64,000 nt of DNA, taken from assembly GCA_021769295.1 (NCBI GenBank), contig JAETTD010000001.1, forward strand, positions 62,001-126,000, in the 5' to 3' direction. The translations under genes were made by a program, and so were the position numbers. Below, piece by piece: positions 31,325-39,972 of the stretch (positions within the stretch are counted from its first letter, which is position 1; every line of letters starts with the position of its first letter). The notes beneath the pieces were generated by a model. The model saw only the letters and a list, made by a program, of their open reading frames with translations, searched no databases and was not told where the DNA came from. The DNA is from Bacillota bacterium (GTDB lineage: Bacteria; Bacillota; Clostridia; Peptostreptococcales; Anaerovoracaceae).

Positions 31325-32290
31325 ATGCCTTATGCAATCCTGCGCTTTAAAAAGCGCAAGGCAGGCTCTGTCGCTTCCTGCGAACGCCACAACGAGCGGA
31401 AGAAAGAAGCCTACAAGAGCAACCCAGATATAGATATGGAACGCTCTAAAAACAATTACCACCTTGTTAATCCACCCCGCTACACCTACAAGAAAGAGAT
31501 TAACCGAAAGGTTGCGGAAGCGGGCTGCAAGGTGCGCCGTGACAGCGTGATGATGGTGGAAACGCTCATCACCGCTTCGCCAGAATTTATGAACAGTTTA
31601 CCACCCGCCGAGCAGAAAGCGTATTTTACAGAGGCTTTAGACTTTATTGCGGAGCGTGTCGGGAAGCAGAATATCCTCTCCGCCGTGGTGCATATGGACG
31701 AGAAAACGCCCCATATGCACCTCTGCTTTGTGCCGATTACGCCAGATAACAAGTTGTCGGCGAAAGCCATTTTAGGCAACCAGAAATCCTTATCCGAGTG
31801 GCAGACCGCCTACCATGAGCGTATATCGGCAAGGTGGAATGAGCTTGAAAGAGGACAGTCCTCTATGATTACAAAGCGGAAGCATATTCCCACTTGGCTC
31901 TTTAAGACGGCTTCCAGACTGGATAAGCAGTATGATGAAATCGTGTCTGCCCTCTCCGATATTAACGCCTTTAACGCAGGGAAAAAGCGTGACAAGGCTC
32001 TGGAACTGATTGCGGCATGGCTGCCCGAAGTGGAGAAATTCTCTAAGGAAATCGGGAAACAGAGCGCCTATATCGAGAGCCTGAAGGCACAAATCGGGCA
32101 GGAAGCCGACTATGCCGAGCGTATGCGTGATGGGAAATATGCGGAGGAACTGAAGGTGCGGGAAGCAAACAAAAAGATATTTGAATTGCAGAGAACCAAC
32201 GAGCAGATGGGACGGCTGCTGAAAAAGATACCGCCCGAAGTGTTGGAGGAAATCCAAAAACCGAACAGAAACCAGACCAGAGAAAGGTAG
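31325..32290 (+). CDS. MobV family relaxase (plasmid recombination/mobilization protein)
   Basis: The track starts at 31010. ATG 31325 (MPYAILRFKKRKAGS) has AAAGGAGA upstream and gives 321 aa. It shows the N-terminal substrate motif SCERHNERKKEAYKSNPDID, motif NPPRYTY and the metal-binding HMDEKTPHMHLCFVPI (HxDExxPHxH) of Mob_Pre proteins. Coiled-coil character (about 240-310) follows. It would nick the element's oriT for mobilization by a helper conjugation system. ParB follows after 7 bp. In Tn4451 the matching role is played by TnpZ; I do not claim orthology. Confidence 0.85.
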   Translation: MPYAILRFKKRKAGSVASCERHNERKKEAYKSNPDIDMERSKNNYHLVNPPRYTYKKEINRKVAEAGCKVRRDSVMMVETLITASPEFMNSLPPAEQKAYFTEALDFIAERVGKQNILSAVVHMDEKTPHMHLCFVPITPDNKLSAKAILGNQKSLSEWQTAYHERISARWNELERGQSSMITKRKHIPTWLFKTASRLDKQYDEIVSALSDINAFNAGKKRDKALELIAAWLPEVEKFSKEIGKQSAYIESLKAQIGQEADYAERMRDGKYAEELKVREANKKIFELQRTNEQMGRLLKKIPPEVLEEIQKPNRNQTRER

Positions 32291-32297
32291 GAATTGA

Positions 32298-33152
32298 ATG
32301 AAGAAACAGGATTTTACCGTGTTGAAGATTAAGGATTTACACCCTTTCCCCGACAACCCGTTCCGTGTCGTGGAGGACGAACTGCTGATGGAAATGTCGG
32401 AAAGCATTAAGGAATTTGGAATTGTCACGCCGATTATCGCCCGCCCGAAGGAGGACGGGGACGGTTACGAGGTCATTGCAGGACAGCGGCGTGTGAGGGC
32501 TTCACAGCTTGCAGGGATAGATACCGTCCCTGCTTTTGTTTTGCCCTTAGACCGTGACAGGGCGATTATTACCCTTGTGGACAGCAACATGCAGCGTGAA
32601 AATATCCTGCCGAGCGAGCGTACCTTTGCCTACAAGATGAAATTAGAAGCGATGAAGCGGCAGGGCTTCCGCACGGATTTAACTTCTGCCCAAGTTGGGG
32701 AGAAGTTGACTTCGGTGGAGCAGCTTGCGAAGCAGAGCGCAAACAGCCGCACCCAGATACAGCGTTTTATCCGACTGACCGAACTGATACCGCCGATTTT
32801 GCAGATGGTGGACGAGGGGAAAATCGCCCTCACGCCTGCGGTGGAGTTATCGTTTTTGAAGAAGGACGAGCAGGAAAACCTGTTCACCACAATGGAGAGC
32901 GAGGAAGCAACGCCCTCTTTATCGCAGGCGCAGCGTATGAAGCAGCTAAGCCAGACGGGGCGGCTTGACATGGATACCATCTTTGCGGTTATGACCGAGG
33001 AAAAGGCAAACCAGAAAGAAACGCTGAAAATCAAGACCGACAAGCTAAGGAAATACTTCCCGAAAGGCACAACGCCGAAGCAGATGGAGGACTTCATTAT
33101 CCGCCTGTTGGAGCGTGAATTGCAGCGGAAACGAAGCCGTGACAGCCGATAA
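32298..33152 (+). CDS. ParB/RepB/Spo0J family partition protein
   Basis: 284 aa. The ParB nuclease-like N-terminus has IKDLHPFPDNPFRV, then EFGIVTPIIARP, the GYEVIAGQRRVRASQLAG box II and DSNMQRENILPSERTFAYKMK. A central helix-turn-helix (LTSVEQLAKQSANSRTQIQRFIRL) and a C-terminal helical part follow. No ParA is present in the element, so a role in control of mobilization or excision is as likely as true partition. Start ATG 32298 has GGTAGGAAT upstream. Confidence 0.88.
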   Translation: MKKQDFTVLKIKDLHPFPDNPFRVVEDELLMEMSESIKEFGIVTPIIARPKEDGDGYEVIAGQRRVRASQLAGIDTVPAFVLPLDRDRAIITLVDSNMQRENILPSERTFAYKMKLEAMKRQGFRTDLTSAQVGEKLTSVEQLAKQSANSRTQIQRFIRLTELIPPILQMVDEGKIALTPAVELSFLKKDEQENLFTTMESEEATPSLSQAQRMKQLSQTGRLDMDTIFAVMTEEKANQKETLKIKTDKLRKYFPKGTTPKQMEDFIIRLLERELQRKRSRDSR

Positions 33153-33197
33153 TGTCCTTTTTTCGGATAGTAAACACAGAAAGTTGAGGTTTAGAAA

Positions 33198-33422
33198 ATG
33201 AAAGATATTCAATATGAGATTGTAAAGGAAATCGCTGTTTTATCCAAAAGCGACAGCGGCTACACGAAGGAAATCAACCTGATTTCTTGGAACGGGAAAG
33301 AGCCGAAGTACGATATACGCAGCTTCTCCCCCGACCGTGAGAAGTGCGGCAAGGGCATTACGCTGACCGAAGCGGAAGCAAAATCGCTTCTGGAAGCATT
33401 AAGAAAACAACTGAATGACTGA
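33198..33422 (+). CDS. YdbC family (PC4-like) protein
   Basis: 74 aa. The sequence EIVKEIAVLSKSDSGYTKEIN then NGKEPKYDIR and FSPDREKCGKGITLTEAE matches the single-domain YdbC/PC4 fold that binds single-stranded DNA as a dimer. It is full length for the family. It is often found in integrative elements near the relaxase or recombinase; its role here is unknown. Confidence 0.75.
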   Translation: MKDIQYEIVKEIAVLSKSDSGYTKEINLISWNGKEPKYDIRSFSPDREKCGKGITLTEAEAKSLLEALRKQLND

Positions 33423-33488
33423 TATGATTTGCGGATTAGGGGCGTTTTCGGACGCCCTTTTCCCATTTTGAAGGGAGGGTATCTGCCG

Positions 33489-33680
33489 ATGGCAAGAACG
33501 GCTACACGCCCGAAGATTACCGTGCAGGCGGTCTATTCTGGTGAAAAGGATATGCAGGAGATGTTTGTTTCCCTGCTTGTCAATGCGGTGCGGAAAGGGA
33601 AATCCTCTGTCCGCACCTTTGAGATTGTGAAAGATACAGACTACAATTTACCCATAACCGATGAAAAGGAGGCGAGCTGA
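33489..33680 (+). CDS. Small element protein upstream of the serine recombinase
   Basis: ATG 33489 (MARTATRPKITVQAVYSG) follows GGGAGGG and gives 63 aa; the track's longer form from 33429 adds 20 residues without support. Its stop abuts the recombinase ATG, so the two are translationally coupled. No domain recognised. It sits where small TnpW-like proteins occur in related elements, but similarity is not proven. Confidence 0.65.
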   Translation: MARTATRPKITVQAVYSGEKDMQEMFVSLLVNAVRKGKSSVRTFEIVKDTDYNLPITDEKEAS

Positions 33681-35373
33681 ATGAGCATTTTAAGGACAGC
33701 TCTCTACTGCCGTTTATCCAAAGACGACGATATGGCACAGGGCGACAGCGAGAGCATTAAGACACAGAAAGCAATGCTGACACAGTACGCAAAGGAACAC
33801 GGCTTTATGGTGGTGGAAATCTATGTGGACGATGGTTGGAGCGGCTTAAATTTCGACAGACCAGATTTTAACCGTATGCTCGATGACATCGAAGCGGGCA
33901 GGATTGATGTGGTCATCACAAAGGATTTATCCCGTCTGGGGCGTGACCATCTGAAGGTCGGGCACTTCACGGAGATATATTTCCCGATGAAAAATGTGCG
34001 GTACATCGCCGTCAATGACTGCGTGGACACCGCCAACCGAAACAACGATATAGCGGCTCTGAAAAATGTGATGAACGAATTTTACTCAAGGGACAATTCA
34101 AGGAAAATCCGTTCGTCCATACGGGCAAGGGCAAAGGCGGGGCTTTACCGCTGTTCCTATGCCCCGTTCGGCTATCGGAAAACGCCCGATAACCATAACA
34201 GACTGATAATTGACGAGGAAACAGCCCCGATTGTGAAGCGGATTTTTGCGCTTGCGGGCGCAGGAATGGGGGGCGCACAAAATCGCAAAGCAGCTTCGGG
34301 AGGAACAGGCAGCCGCCCCCTCTTGGTGGCAGCACACCCGTGGGGAGAAGGACTATTCCCAACGCTTTTCCAATCCAGAGAACAAATATGAGTGGTCGCA
34401 TACCGTTATCCGCAATATTATCAAAAACCCCGTCTATCTCGGTCACACTATCATGTGCAAGAAGGAGATTATCTTCAAGGTCGGGAAATACAGGGATATA
34501 CCAGAGGAAGAACAGATACGGGTGGACAACACCCACGAGCCGCTTGTCACGCAGGAGGATTTTGACAATGCAAACGCTAAGATTTTAAGCCGCAGGCGGG
34601 ATACAACCGATAATTTTGTATCGCCCTTTTCAGGGCTTGTGAAGTGCGGCACTTGCGGGAAAGCGTTGGGCTTGCGGTATTGGGGGAAAGACAGACATCA
34701 CATTTTTGTCTGTACCACTTATGCCCGCAATACAAAATCCTGTACCGACCACCGCATTTTCTACGATGATTTATACAATGCGGTGCTTGCCGATATTCAG
34801 TACCATGCCCGAATTGCCTATGAGGACAGGGAGAAGGCGGTGGCTCTGGCGGTCAGAATGAATGAGAAAGCGGACGGAAGCCGTGGGAAATCCAACGAAG
34901 CGAAGCTGAAACAGGCGAGGAAACGCTACGATGAAGTGACAAGGCTGTTTGACAGGCTCTATGAGGATTCCCTTTCGGGGCGTATCTCCAATGACAACTT
35001 CTCCCGCCTGATAGACAAATACCAGACGGAGCAGGAGCAGCTTTTGGGGCAGATACAGGCGATAGAGAACGCCTTGCAGGAGGTAAGGGACAACCAGCAG
35101 AACGCCGTGAAATGGGCGGACTTGATGGCACAGTATGTGGGAATACAGGAACTGACCGCCGAAAACCTCAACCTTCTCATTGAGCGGATTGAAGTGTTTG
35201 ACCGAACGGAAACAGACGGGGAAACCGAGCAGGTAATCCGTATCTGTTACCGCTTCGGCGGTTACATAGGGGAACACCGCTTTAAGGCAAAGGTTTTAAG
35301 GAATACGGGCGGTTGGGAGCAACGCCGCAAAAAAGAAAGGAAAGACAATGGAAAAGTATCATTTGTATCTTGA
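33681..35373 (+). pseudogene. Large serine recombinase (TnpX-like), frameshifted
   Basis: Two overlapping frames together make one TnpX-type site-specific recombinase of about 563 aa. The first (33681-34391) has the resolvase catalytic domain: TALYCRLSKDD with the nucleophile Ser13, ESIKTQKAMLTQYA, VDDGWSGLNFDRP and KDLSRLGRDHLKVG. It loses frame after FALAGAGMG. The second continues from about 34262 with AHKIAKQLREE, the recombinase domain, the zinc-ribbon CGTCGKALGLRYWG and a coiled coil. The join is a run of six G (ATGGGGGGCGCAC); five G restores one protein. As read, the catalytic domain is cut off from the DNA-binding part, so the element would be locked in place unless slippage or a sequencing error explains it. 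Confidence 0.85.
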
Positions 35374-35518
35374 CGAAGCGGAACGGCGGCTGATCATCCT
35401 CTGCCTAAATGAGCTTAGAAACAGGCTCATAGCCGAGGGCAGATATACCGACTGCGTAGACGAACTGCTGATAAAGGCGGCAGGGGCAAAGAAAGTGAAA
35501 TTAAAAATACGGAGGTAA
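35348..35518 (+). CDS. Small element protein (56 aa)
   Basis: Not in the track. ATG 35348 follows AAAGAAAGGAAAG and overlaps the recombinase end by 26 bp. The product MEKYHLYLDEAERRLIILCL continues to KKVKLKIRR. Its stop is 6 bp before tnpV and contains that gene's GGAGG. Small proteins of this kind accompany TnpV in related elements. Function unknown. Confidence 0.7.
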   Translation: MEKYHLYLDEAERRLIILCLNELRNRLIAEGRYTDCVDELLIKAAGAKKVKLKIRR

Positions 35519-35524
35519 CGGACA

Positions 35525-35899
35525 ATGGCAAAATCAATCTTTGAGGAAATGGGCGGCAGATACGAAAGACAGGGCGATTACATTCTCCCCTGCCTTACCG
35601 TACCGCCCGAAGAAGAAAAGCCAATAGGCGTTTTCGGACAGCGGCACTTGCGGTATCTGCGGGAGTACCGCAAAGTTACATACACCAATCTTCTAACAAG
35701 CGGCAGGCTCAACACCTACCTTGCCGACATCGATAAACAGGCACAGGAACGCTTTGAAAGGCTCATAGAGGGCATGAAGCAGGCACAGGGTATCACGGAA
35801 CAGCTAAAGGCAGAAAACGCGTTAGAATGGACAGGAAGAATGAATAACATAAGGGCTTGTGCGATGGAGATTGTGAATGAAGAAATCATTTTCGCATAG
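35525..35899 (+). CDS. tnpV: Transposon-encoded protein TnpV
   Basis: 124 aa. MAKSIFEEMGGRYERQGDYI, then PIGVFGQRHLRYLREY, LLTSGRLNTYLADIDKQAQ and the C-terminal RMNNIRACAMEIVNEEIIF are characteristic of TnpV from Tn4451/Tn4453-type elements. The protein is mainly helical and of unknown biochemical role; in Tn4451 it lies just downstream of tnpX, as here. This gene is the main reason for the Tn4451-like label. Confidence 0.85.
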   Translation: MAKSIFEEMGGRYERQGDYILPCLTVPPEEEKPIGVFGQRHLRYLREYRKVTYTNLLTSGRLNTYLADIDKQAQERFERLIEGMKQAQGITEQLKAENALEWTGRMNNIRACAMEIVNEEIIFA

Positions 35900-35904
35900 C
35901 AGAC

Positions 35905-35935
35905 AAGCGGCAGGGAGAAATCTCTGCCGCTTTTG
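35905..35935 (+). terminator. Terminator after tnpV
   Basis: AAGCGGCAGGGAGA / TCTCTGCCGCTTTT, a strong stem ending in TTTT, 6 bp after the tnpV stop. It separates the mobilization genes from the cargo. Confidence 0.8.
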
Positions 35936-35965
35936 GGAAATGTTAGAAAAGATAACGGAATGGTC

Positions 35966-35994
35966 TTCTCAAAAACGGTCAATGGATTTATAAT
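35966..35994 (+). promoter_or_regulatory. Promoter of the TetR cargo operon
   Basis: TTCTCA and a perfect TATAAT (35989-35994) are separated by 17 bp. The operator palindrome lies 9 bp further on. Confidence 0.55.
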
Positions 35995-36003
35995 ATCTCT
36001 GTA

Positions 36004-36020
36004 TTAACCGATACGGTTAA
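36004..36020 (+). promoter_or_regulatory. Operator palindrome of the TetR regulator
   Basis: TTAACCG-ATA-CGGTTAA, a perfect 7-3-7 inverted repeat between the -10 box and the ribosome site of the TetR gene. This is the expected place for autoregulation. Confidence 0.7.
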
Positions 36021-36033
36021 CGAGGAGGACGCT

Positions 36034-36648
36034 ATGAATGATAAGTTTTTCAATCTACCGTTAGAGAAGCAACAGCGGATTATCAACGCTGCATATAAAG
36101 TGTTTTCACAGAGCAGCTACAAGAAAGCACCTATGTCAGAGATTGCCGATGAGAGCGGCATATCCAAAGCGTTGCTGTTCCATTACTTTACAAATAAAAA
36201 AGAGCTGTATTTGTATCTATGGATAAATGCTATAGAAATGACAAGAAAGGCAGTCCGAGAGTATAAGACCTTGGAAACAAATGATTTTTTTGAAATGCTG
36301 AAAAGAAGCCTGCTTTCAAAATGCTCCCTTATGCGGGATTATCCGCATATGTACGCCTTTTCATTGCGGGCGTATTATGAAACAGCTTCCGAAATCAAAA
36401 GTGCCATTCAAGAGAATTTTTCTGATGTCAGTAAGACAAGTGAAATGATTGTATTTGAAAAAATGGATACATCAAGACTTCGGAAAGATATTGACCTTAA
36501 AACAATGTATGATGAGATTTTCTATGCTATTGACGGATATATGCTAAAAAAATACCGTTCTAATCGTATCATTCCAGATGAAATCGAACTGGAGATTATT
36601 TCCTTAATTGACTTTTGGAAGAAGGTTTACACACAGAAGGAGGCGTGA
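36034..36648 (+). CDS. TetR/AcrR family transcriptional regulator
   Basis: 204 aa. The N-terminal helix-turn-helix reads QQRIINAAYKVFSQSSYKKAPMSEIADESGISKALLFHYFTNKKELYLYLW (quoted in part: IADESGISKALLFHYFTNK), typical of TetR. The ligand-binding C-terminal domain is family-variable. It starts after CGAGGAGG, follows a perfect operator palindrome, and is 4 bp ahead of the first alpha/beta hydrolase. It probably represses itself and the two hydrolases until a small molecule binds. Confidence 0.88.
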   Translation: MNDKFFNLPLEKQQRIINAAYKVFSQSSYKKAPMSEIADESGISKALLFHYFTNKKELYLYLWINAIEMTRKAVREYKTLETNDFFEMLKRSLLSKCSLMRDYPHMYAFSLRAYYETASEIKSAIQENFSDVSKTSEMIVFEKMDTSRLRKDIDLKTMYDEIFYAIDGYMLKKYRSNRIIPDEIELEIISLIDFWKKVYTQKEA

Positions 36649-36652
36649 AAAA

Positions 36653-37465
36653 ATGCAGCATAAGACGATTGCGGCACAAGGCGGAATTGTACATTATTGG
36701 ATTGACAGAAAAGAAAACACCGCTGACTGTATTGTTTTCACACATGGCGTAACGGCAGACCATACAATGTTTGAAAAGCAGGTATCCTATTTTTCTGATA
36801 ACTACACAATAATTCTTTGGGATGTTCCCATGCACGGTCTGTCAAGACCTTATCATGGATTTTCTTATCATGATACGGCTGAAATATTACATAGCATTTT
36901 GCAAAAAGAAAATATTAAAAAAGTATTTTTGATTGGAATGTCGATGGGAGGTTATCCAAGCCAACATTTTGCGAGTATTTATCCCGATATGGTAAAAGGA
37001 TTTATAGCTTTGGACACAACGCCGTTAGGCTGCGGCTATTACTCAAAATCAGACTTATGGTGGCTCAGGCAGGTTGCTCCAATGGCAAAATGTTTTCCCA
37101 CAAATATTCTAAGGATAAGTATGGCTCGGTCAGTGTCAAAGCGTAAATACTCGTATCAAAAGATGATGGCTATGCTAAAATCAGTTTCAAAGGCAGAAAT
37201 CATTGAGCAAATGCGAGTGGCATATGAGTATTTCCCAATGGAAAACAAAGATGTTGATTTTCGGTTTCCTGTGTTGATACTTGTAGGTGAAAAGGATAGT
37301 ACAGGTAAGGTGAAATCGTATTGCAGGGAATGGGCAAAGCAAACTGGGTATCCCCTCCACTTCATAAAAGGAGCAAAGCATTTTTCAAATGGGGATAATC
37401 CAGAGCAGGTAAACAAAGAAATAGAGGATTTTATCCACACGGTTGTTCAGCAAGAAAGGAAATGA
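36653..37465 (+). CDS. Alpha/beta hydrolase (cargo 1)
   Basis: ATG 36653 (MQHKTIAAQGGIVHYW) follows AGGAGG; the track's start at 36608 overlaps the TetR gene. 270 aa. Nucleophile elbow GMSMGG, oxyanion segment FTHGVTADHTMF, acid in VGEKDST and histidine in GAKHFSNG. It is probably an esterase, lactonase or acyl hydrolase; substrate unknown. The gene overlaps the next hydrolase by a few bases. Its A+T content is clearly higher than that of the mobilization genes. Confidence 0.85.
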   Translation: MQHKTIAAQGGIVHYWIDRKENTADCIVFTHGVTADHTMFEKQVSYFSDNYTIILWDVPMHGLSRPYHGFSYHDTAEILHSILQKENIKKVFLIGMSMGGYPSQHFASIYPDMVKGFIALDTTPLGCGYYSKSDLWWLRQVAPMAKCFPTNILRISMARSVSKRKYSYQKMMAMLKSVSKAEIIEQMRVAYEYFPMENKDVDFRFPVLILVGEKDSTGKVKSYCREWAKQTGYPLHFIKGAKHFSNGDNPEQVNKEIEDFIHTVVQQERK

Positions 37466-37467
37466 CT

Positions 37468-38217
37468 ATGCTATATTTTGATGAATATGGAAACAAAGAT
37501 AATCCAACTATCCTATTGTTGCATGTTGCAGGTGCGCTTGACACATTTTGCAATCAATACTGCTTTTCCGAGCAATACCATTTAATCGTACCCCATTTGT
37601 ACGGAGCAGGAAAATCAGCAGATAAAGTTTACGACCCCGATAGGATGAAGCGGGAACTTTGGGAACTGATTGACAGCTTGCACAAGGAGAAAATCGGCGT
37701 AATCGGACATTCCCTCGGCGGGCAGCTTGCAATCATGCTTGTTTGTGAGCGACCAAGCCAATTTCGTTTTACAGTCTTTTTAAGTGCATGGGTAAATCCA
37801 AATCCAAAAACTGTTAAAATGTATTGCTCACTTGCGGGAATGGCAGCGAAAATGCTCCACATAAAATGGCTTGTCTGTTTTCAAGGGAAGTATTGGAACT
37901 ATACCAAAAAGCAGGCGGAGTATATGGCAGATTATTCAAGGCTTATTACTCCGCAGATTTACAGGTCATTTTTTGCAAACACATTAGATTTACGGAATGT
38001 CCCTATATATTTTTCTGTCAAAGTCCCGATGTTGGCAATATGTGGCAGCGGCGAAGTAAAGGATATGAAGCTATCTCTTGATATGCTCGGTAAAAATTCC
38101 TGTTGCAAAACGATGATACTTCCAAGAGCAGGTCATGATTTCCCTATGAGGAATAGAGGTCAGCTTAGTACGGTGCTAAATGATTTCTTCTTAGGTAAGG
38201 TAAAAGAGAATGAATAA
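37468..38217 (+). CDS. Alpha/beta hydrolase (cargo 2)
   Basis: The second ATG (37468, MLYFDEYGNKDNPTILLLH) is preferred over 37462 because AAAGG then has 8-bp spacing; 249 aa. Nucleophile GHSLGG (about 78-83), acid and histidine in the C-terminal part (PRAGHDFPM). It is a distant relative of cargo 1, so the pair may act on the same compound. The KTR gene starts inside its last codons. Confidence 0.82.
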   Translation: MLYFDEYGNKDNPTILLLHVAGALDTFCNQYCFSEQYHLIVPHLYGAGKSADKVYDPDRMKRELWELIDSLHKEKIGVIGHSLGGQLAIMLVCERPSQFRFTVFLSAWVNPNPKTVKMYCSLAGMAAKMLHIKWLVCFQGKYWNYTKKQAEYMADYSRLITPQIYRSFFANTLDLRNVPIYFSVKVPMLAICGSGEVKDMKLSLDMLGKNSCCKTMILPRAGHDFPMRNRGQLSTVLNDFFLGKVKENE

Positions 38218-38398
38218 AACAGAGTGGATACGCTGCCCTATCTGCGGAAACAAAACCCGTAACAGAATTAGAGAAGATACTGTTTTGAAAAACTTTCCCC
38301 TCTACTGCCCGAAGTGCAAGCAGGAAAATTTGATTGAAGCAAAAGATTTACAAGTAAAAGTCATCAAAGAGCCAGACGCACAGACGCAGAGCCGATGA
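38210..38398 (+). CDS. Cysteine-rich KTR domain protein
   Basis: 62 aa. CPICGNKTRNRIRED and YCPKCKQENLIEA form two CxxC pairs, the zinc-binding pattern of cysteine-rich KTR proteins, which are common small passengers of mobile elements in gut Firmicutes. Function unknown. Overlaps the upstream hydrolase by 8 bp. Confidence 0.8.
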   Translation: MNKTEWIRCPICGNKTRNRIREDTVLKNFPLYCPKCKQENLIEAKDLQVKVIKEPDAQTQSR

Positions 38399-38534
38399 AC
38401 TTGTGAGAAATCACAGTTTGTCGGCTCTGCTCTTTATACCCATAGGCAGGACAAGCCCACCGAATAAAAAAACGGAGTTTTGGTGGGCTATATTGTCACG
38501 CCCGAATAAGCGGCAGACACACCTCTCCAGACCC

Positions 38535-38562
38535 CGTTTTGAGTTTGGAGGGGTGTTTTTAT
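38535..38562 (+). terminator. Terminator after cargo genes
   Basis: A CCTCTCCA / TGGAGGGG stem in an ACACC...GGTGT context, followed by TTTTT. Another weaker hairpin (AGCCCACC / GGTGGGCT) lies just upstream near 38455-38490. Confidence 0.6.
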
Positions 38563-38730
38563 GTGTTGGTCTGAAATGACCGCATCGCTGCTCATACGAA
38601 GCAGCAGCTTTCTACATAACCTCATGGCTTAGTGAGGACAATCAATTAAAAAAATTATGGCTTCTGCGTGGGGGCTTTCTACCCCAAATGTAGAAGTCAA
38701 ATCTCTACATAAAAGAAGTATTATTGCTAT

Positions 38731-38768
38731 GAACCGCAAAGGTATGACAACCTCTGCGGTTTTTCTTT
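38731..38768 (+). terminator. Hairpin with T tail in leader of sigma-like gene
   Basis: ACCGCAAAGGT / ACCTCTGCGGT followed by TTTTTCTTTT. It lies 110 bp upstream of the sigma-like gene, in gap 38399-38880, with further small stems (GCTGCT/AGCAGC, CCTCAT/GTGAGG). Together they look like a structured, possibly attenuated, leader. No ORF is supported in this gap. Confidence 0.6.
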
Positions 38769-38880
38769 TGTCGTTTTTTATCAGAACACGCCGCAGGGCT
38801 GTTTCTGATGTGCGCTGCCGTTCTCCGCCTTTCAATCTGGATTTCAACGATTTTCAAAATTCAGATTGGAGGAAATTAAA

Positions 38881-39309
38881 ATGGCATATAACCACGGACG
38901 GGAAGAACGCAAATGGCGTATCTGGAAAGAAGCCGAGGAAGCAGTTTTACGCAAGTGCGGCGTTGACGAAAACACCATTGAGAAAATCCGTACTTATGAC
39001 CGAGCAGAGTTTAATTCCAACAGGCGGTTTTACCGTTGGACAAGTGATTTCGGCGAATACCTTGAGGGGATGGCGGAGGTCGAGCCATTTGTAGATGTAA
39101 AGACCGTTGCGGATTTACTGGACGAGATTGAAAACGAAAATCTGCATCGGGCATTACTTATGGTGGACAAGCGTACCCTTCAAATCGTCCTGCTGAAAAT
39201 GCAGGGCTATTCCATAAAGGAGATTGCCCCCATCGTCCATTTGACAACAGGGGCGATTTACGCAAGGTTAGAACACCTTCGGAAAAAGCTGCGGCAATTC
39301 AAGAAGTAA
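38881..39309 (+). CDS. Sigma-70 region 4-type element regulator
   Basis: ATG 38881 (MAYNHGREERKWRIWK) follows GGAGGAAAT; 142 aa. The C-terminal 50 residues (MVDKRTLQIVLLKMQGYSIKEIAPIVHLTTGAIYARLEHLRKKL region) form a helix-turn-helix like sigma region 4. Such small proteins in Tn916-like and related elements act as regulators of transfer or excision genes. Followed by a terminator. Confidence 0.7.
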   Translation: MAYNHGREERKWRIWKEAEEAVLRKCGVDENTIEKIRTYDRAEFNSNRRFYRWTSDFGEYLEGMAEVEPFVDVKTVADLLDEIENENLHRALLMVDKRTLQIVLLKMQGYSIKEIAPIVHLTTGAIYARLEHLRKKLRQFKK

Positions 39310-39339
39310 ATCTAAAACCACACTTTCCTATGGGCTATT

Positions 39340-39373
39340 GGGTGAGAGGTCAAAAACCTCTCGCCCAATTTTT
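39340..39373 (+). terminator. Terminator after first sigma-like gene
   Basis: GGGTGAGAGGT / ACCTCTCGCCC, then AATTTTT. A degenerate copy with the same flanks is present at 29557. Confidence 0.75.
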
Positions 39374-39392
39374 ATAGCAGGAGGAAAGACAG

Positions 39393-39866
39393 TTGACTTT
39401 CTTAGACAAAGCCTACACGCTCCGAGAGGAAAGCGTTCAAAGCATTACCCATTATTACATCAGCTTTACGGACAGCACAGGAGAATTTCAGGATTTAGAA
39501 GTATCGGAAACATTGTATATTGAGTTTCGACAGTTGGAACGGAAAAACCGCAACTTACAGCAATCCGACCAAAGGCATAAAGAGCATAACGAGGTCTATG
39601 AGGAAACGCTGAACAGGCGGGCGGTATTCAAGCCGAAAGGCGTTGAAGAACTTATCATGGAAGCGGAACTCTCCGAGCTATTGCATAAGACGATAGACAG
39701 CCTGCCAGAAATCCAACGGCGGCGTTTCCTGCTCTATTATGAGTACGATTATAACTATCACCAAATCGGGGCAATGGAACATTGTACTGCTTCTTCGGTG
39801 GGTAAATCTATTTCTATAGCAAAAGAAAAGGTCAAGGCGCAGATGAAGAAATATCTCTGCGCTTGA
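39393..39866 (+). CDS. RNA polymerase sigma-70-like element protein
   Basis: TTG start at 39393 with AGGAGGAAAGACAG upstream; 157 aa. The C-terminal part LPEIQRRRFLLYYEYDYNYHQIGAMEHCTASSVGKSI is a sigma region 4 helix-turn-helix. The N-terminal half lacks a clear region 2, so it is a regulator of sigma ancestry rather than a complete sigma factor. Last gene of the element, followed by a terminator and the terminal inverted repeat. Confidence 0.72.
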   Translation: MTFLDKAYTLREESVQSITHYYISFTDSTGEFQDLEVSETLYIEFRQLERKNRNLQQSDQRHKEHNEVYEETLNRRAVFKPKGVEELIMEAELSELLHKTIDSLPEIQRRRFLLYYEYDYNYHQIGAMEHCTASSVGKSISIAKEKVKAQMKKYLCA

Positions 39867-39885
39867 CCGCTAATGAATATTGCCC

Positions 39886-39918
39886 TTGTATCTTCGGGTA
39901 TGAGGGCGTTTTTCTTAT
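39886..39918 (+). terminator. Terminator at right end of element
   Basis: GCCCTTGTATC-TTCG-GGTATGAGGGC followed by GTTTTTC. Confidence 0.75.
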
Positions 39919-39972
39919 ATGTTCTCTAATGGAATTTCACAGAGGGCAAATCACCTGAGGAGAGGTTGTGCG

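Larger units (their letters stand above)
29397..39930. mobile_element. Tn4451-like integrated mobilizable element
   Basis: About 10.5 kb. It contains a RepA-like ATPase, a MobV relaxase, ParB, a YdbC-like protein, a large serine recombinase and TnpV, plus cargo genes. The proposed ends carry an 11-bp inverted repeat, ATTAGAGAACA (29397-29407) and TGTTCTCTAAT (39920-39930). No type IV secretion genes are present, so it would be mobilizable rather than self-transmissible. G+C differs inside: the mobilization part is GC-rich and the cargo AT-rich. Exact ends need an empty-site comparison. Confidence 0.75.
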
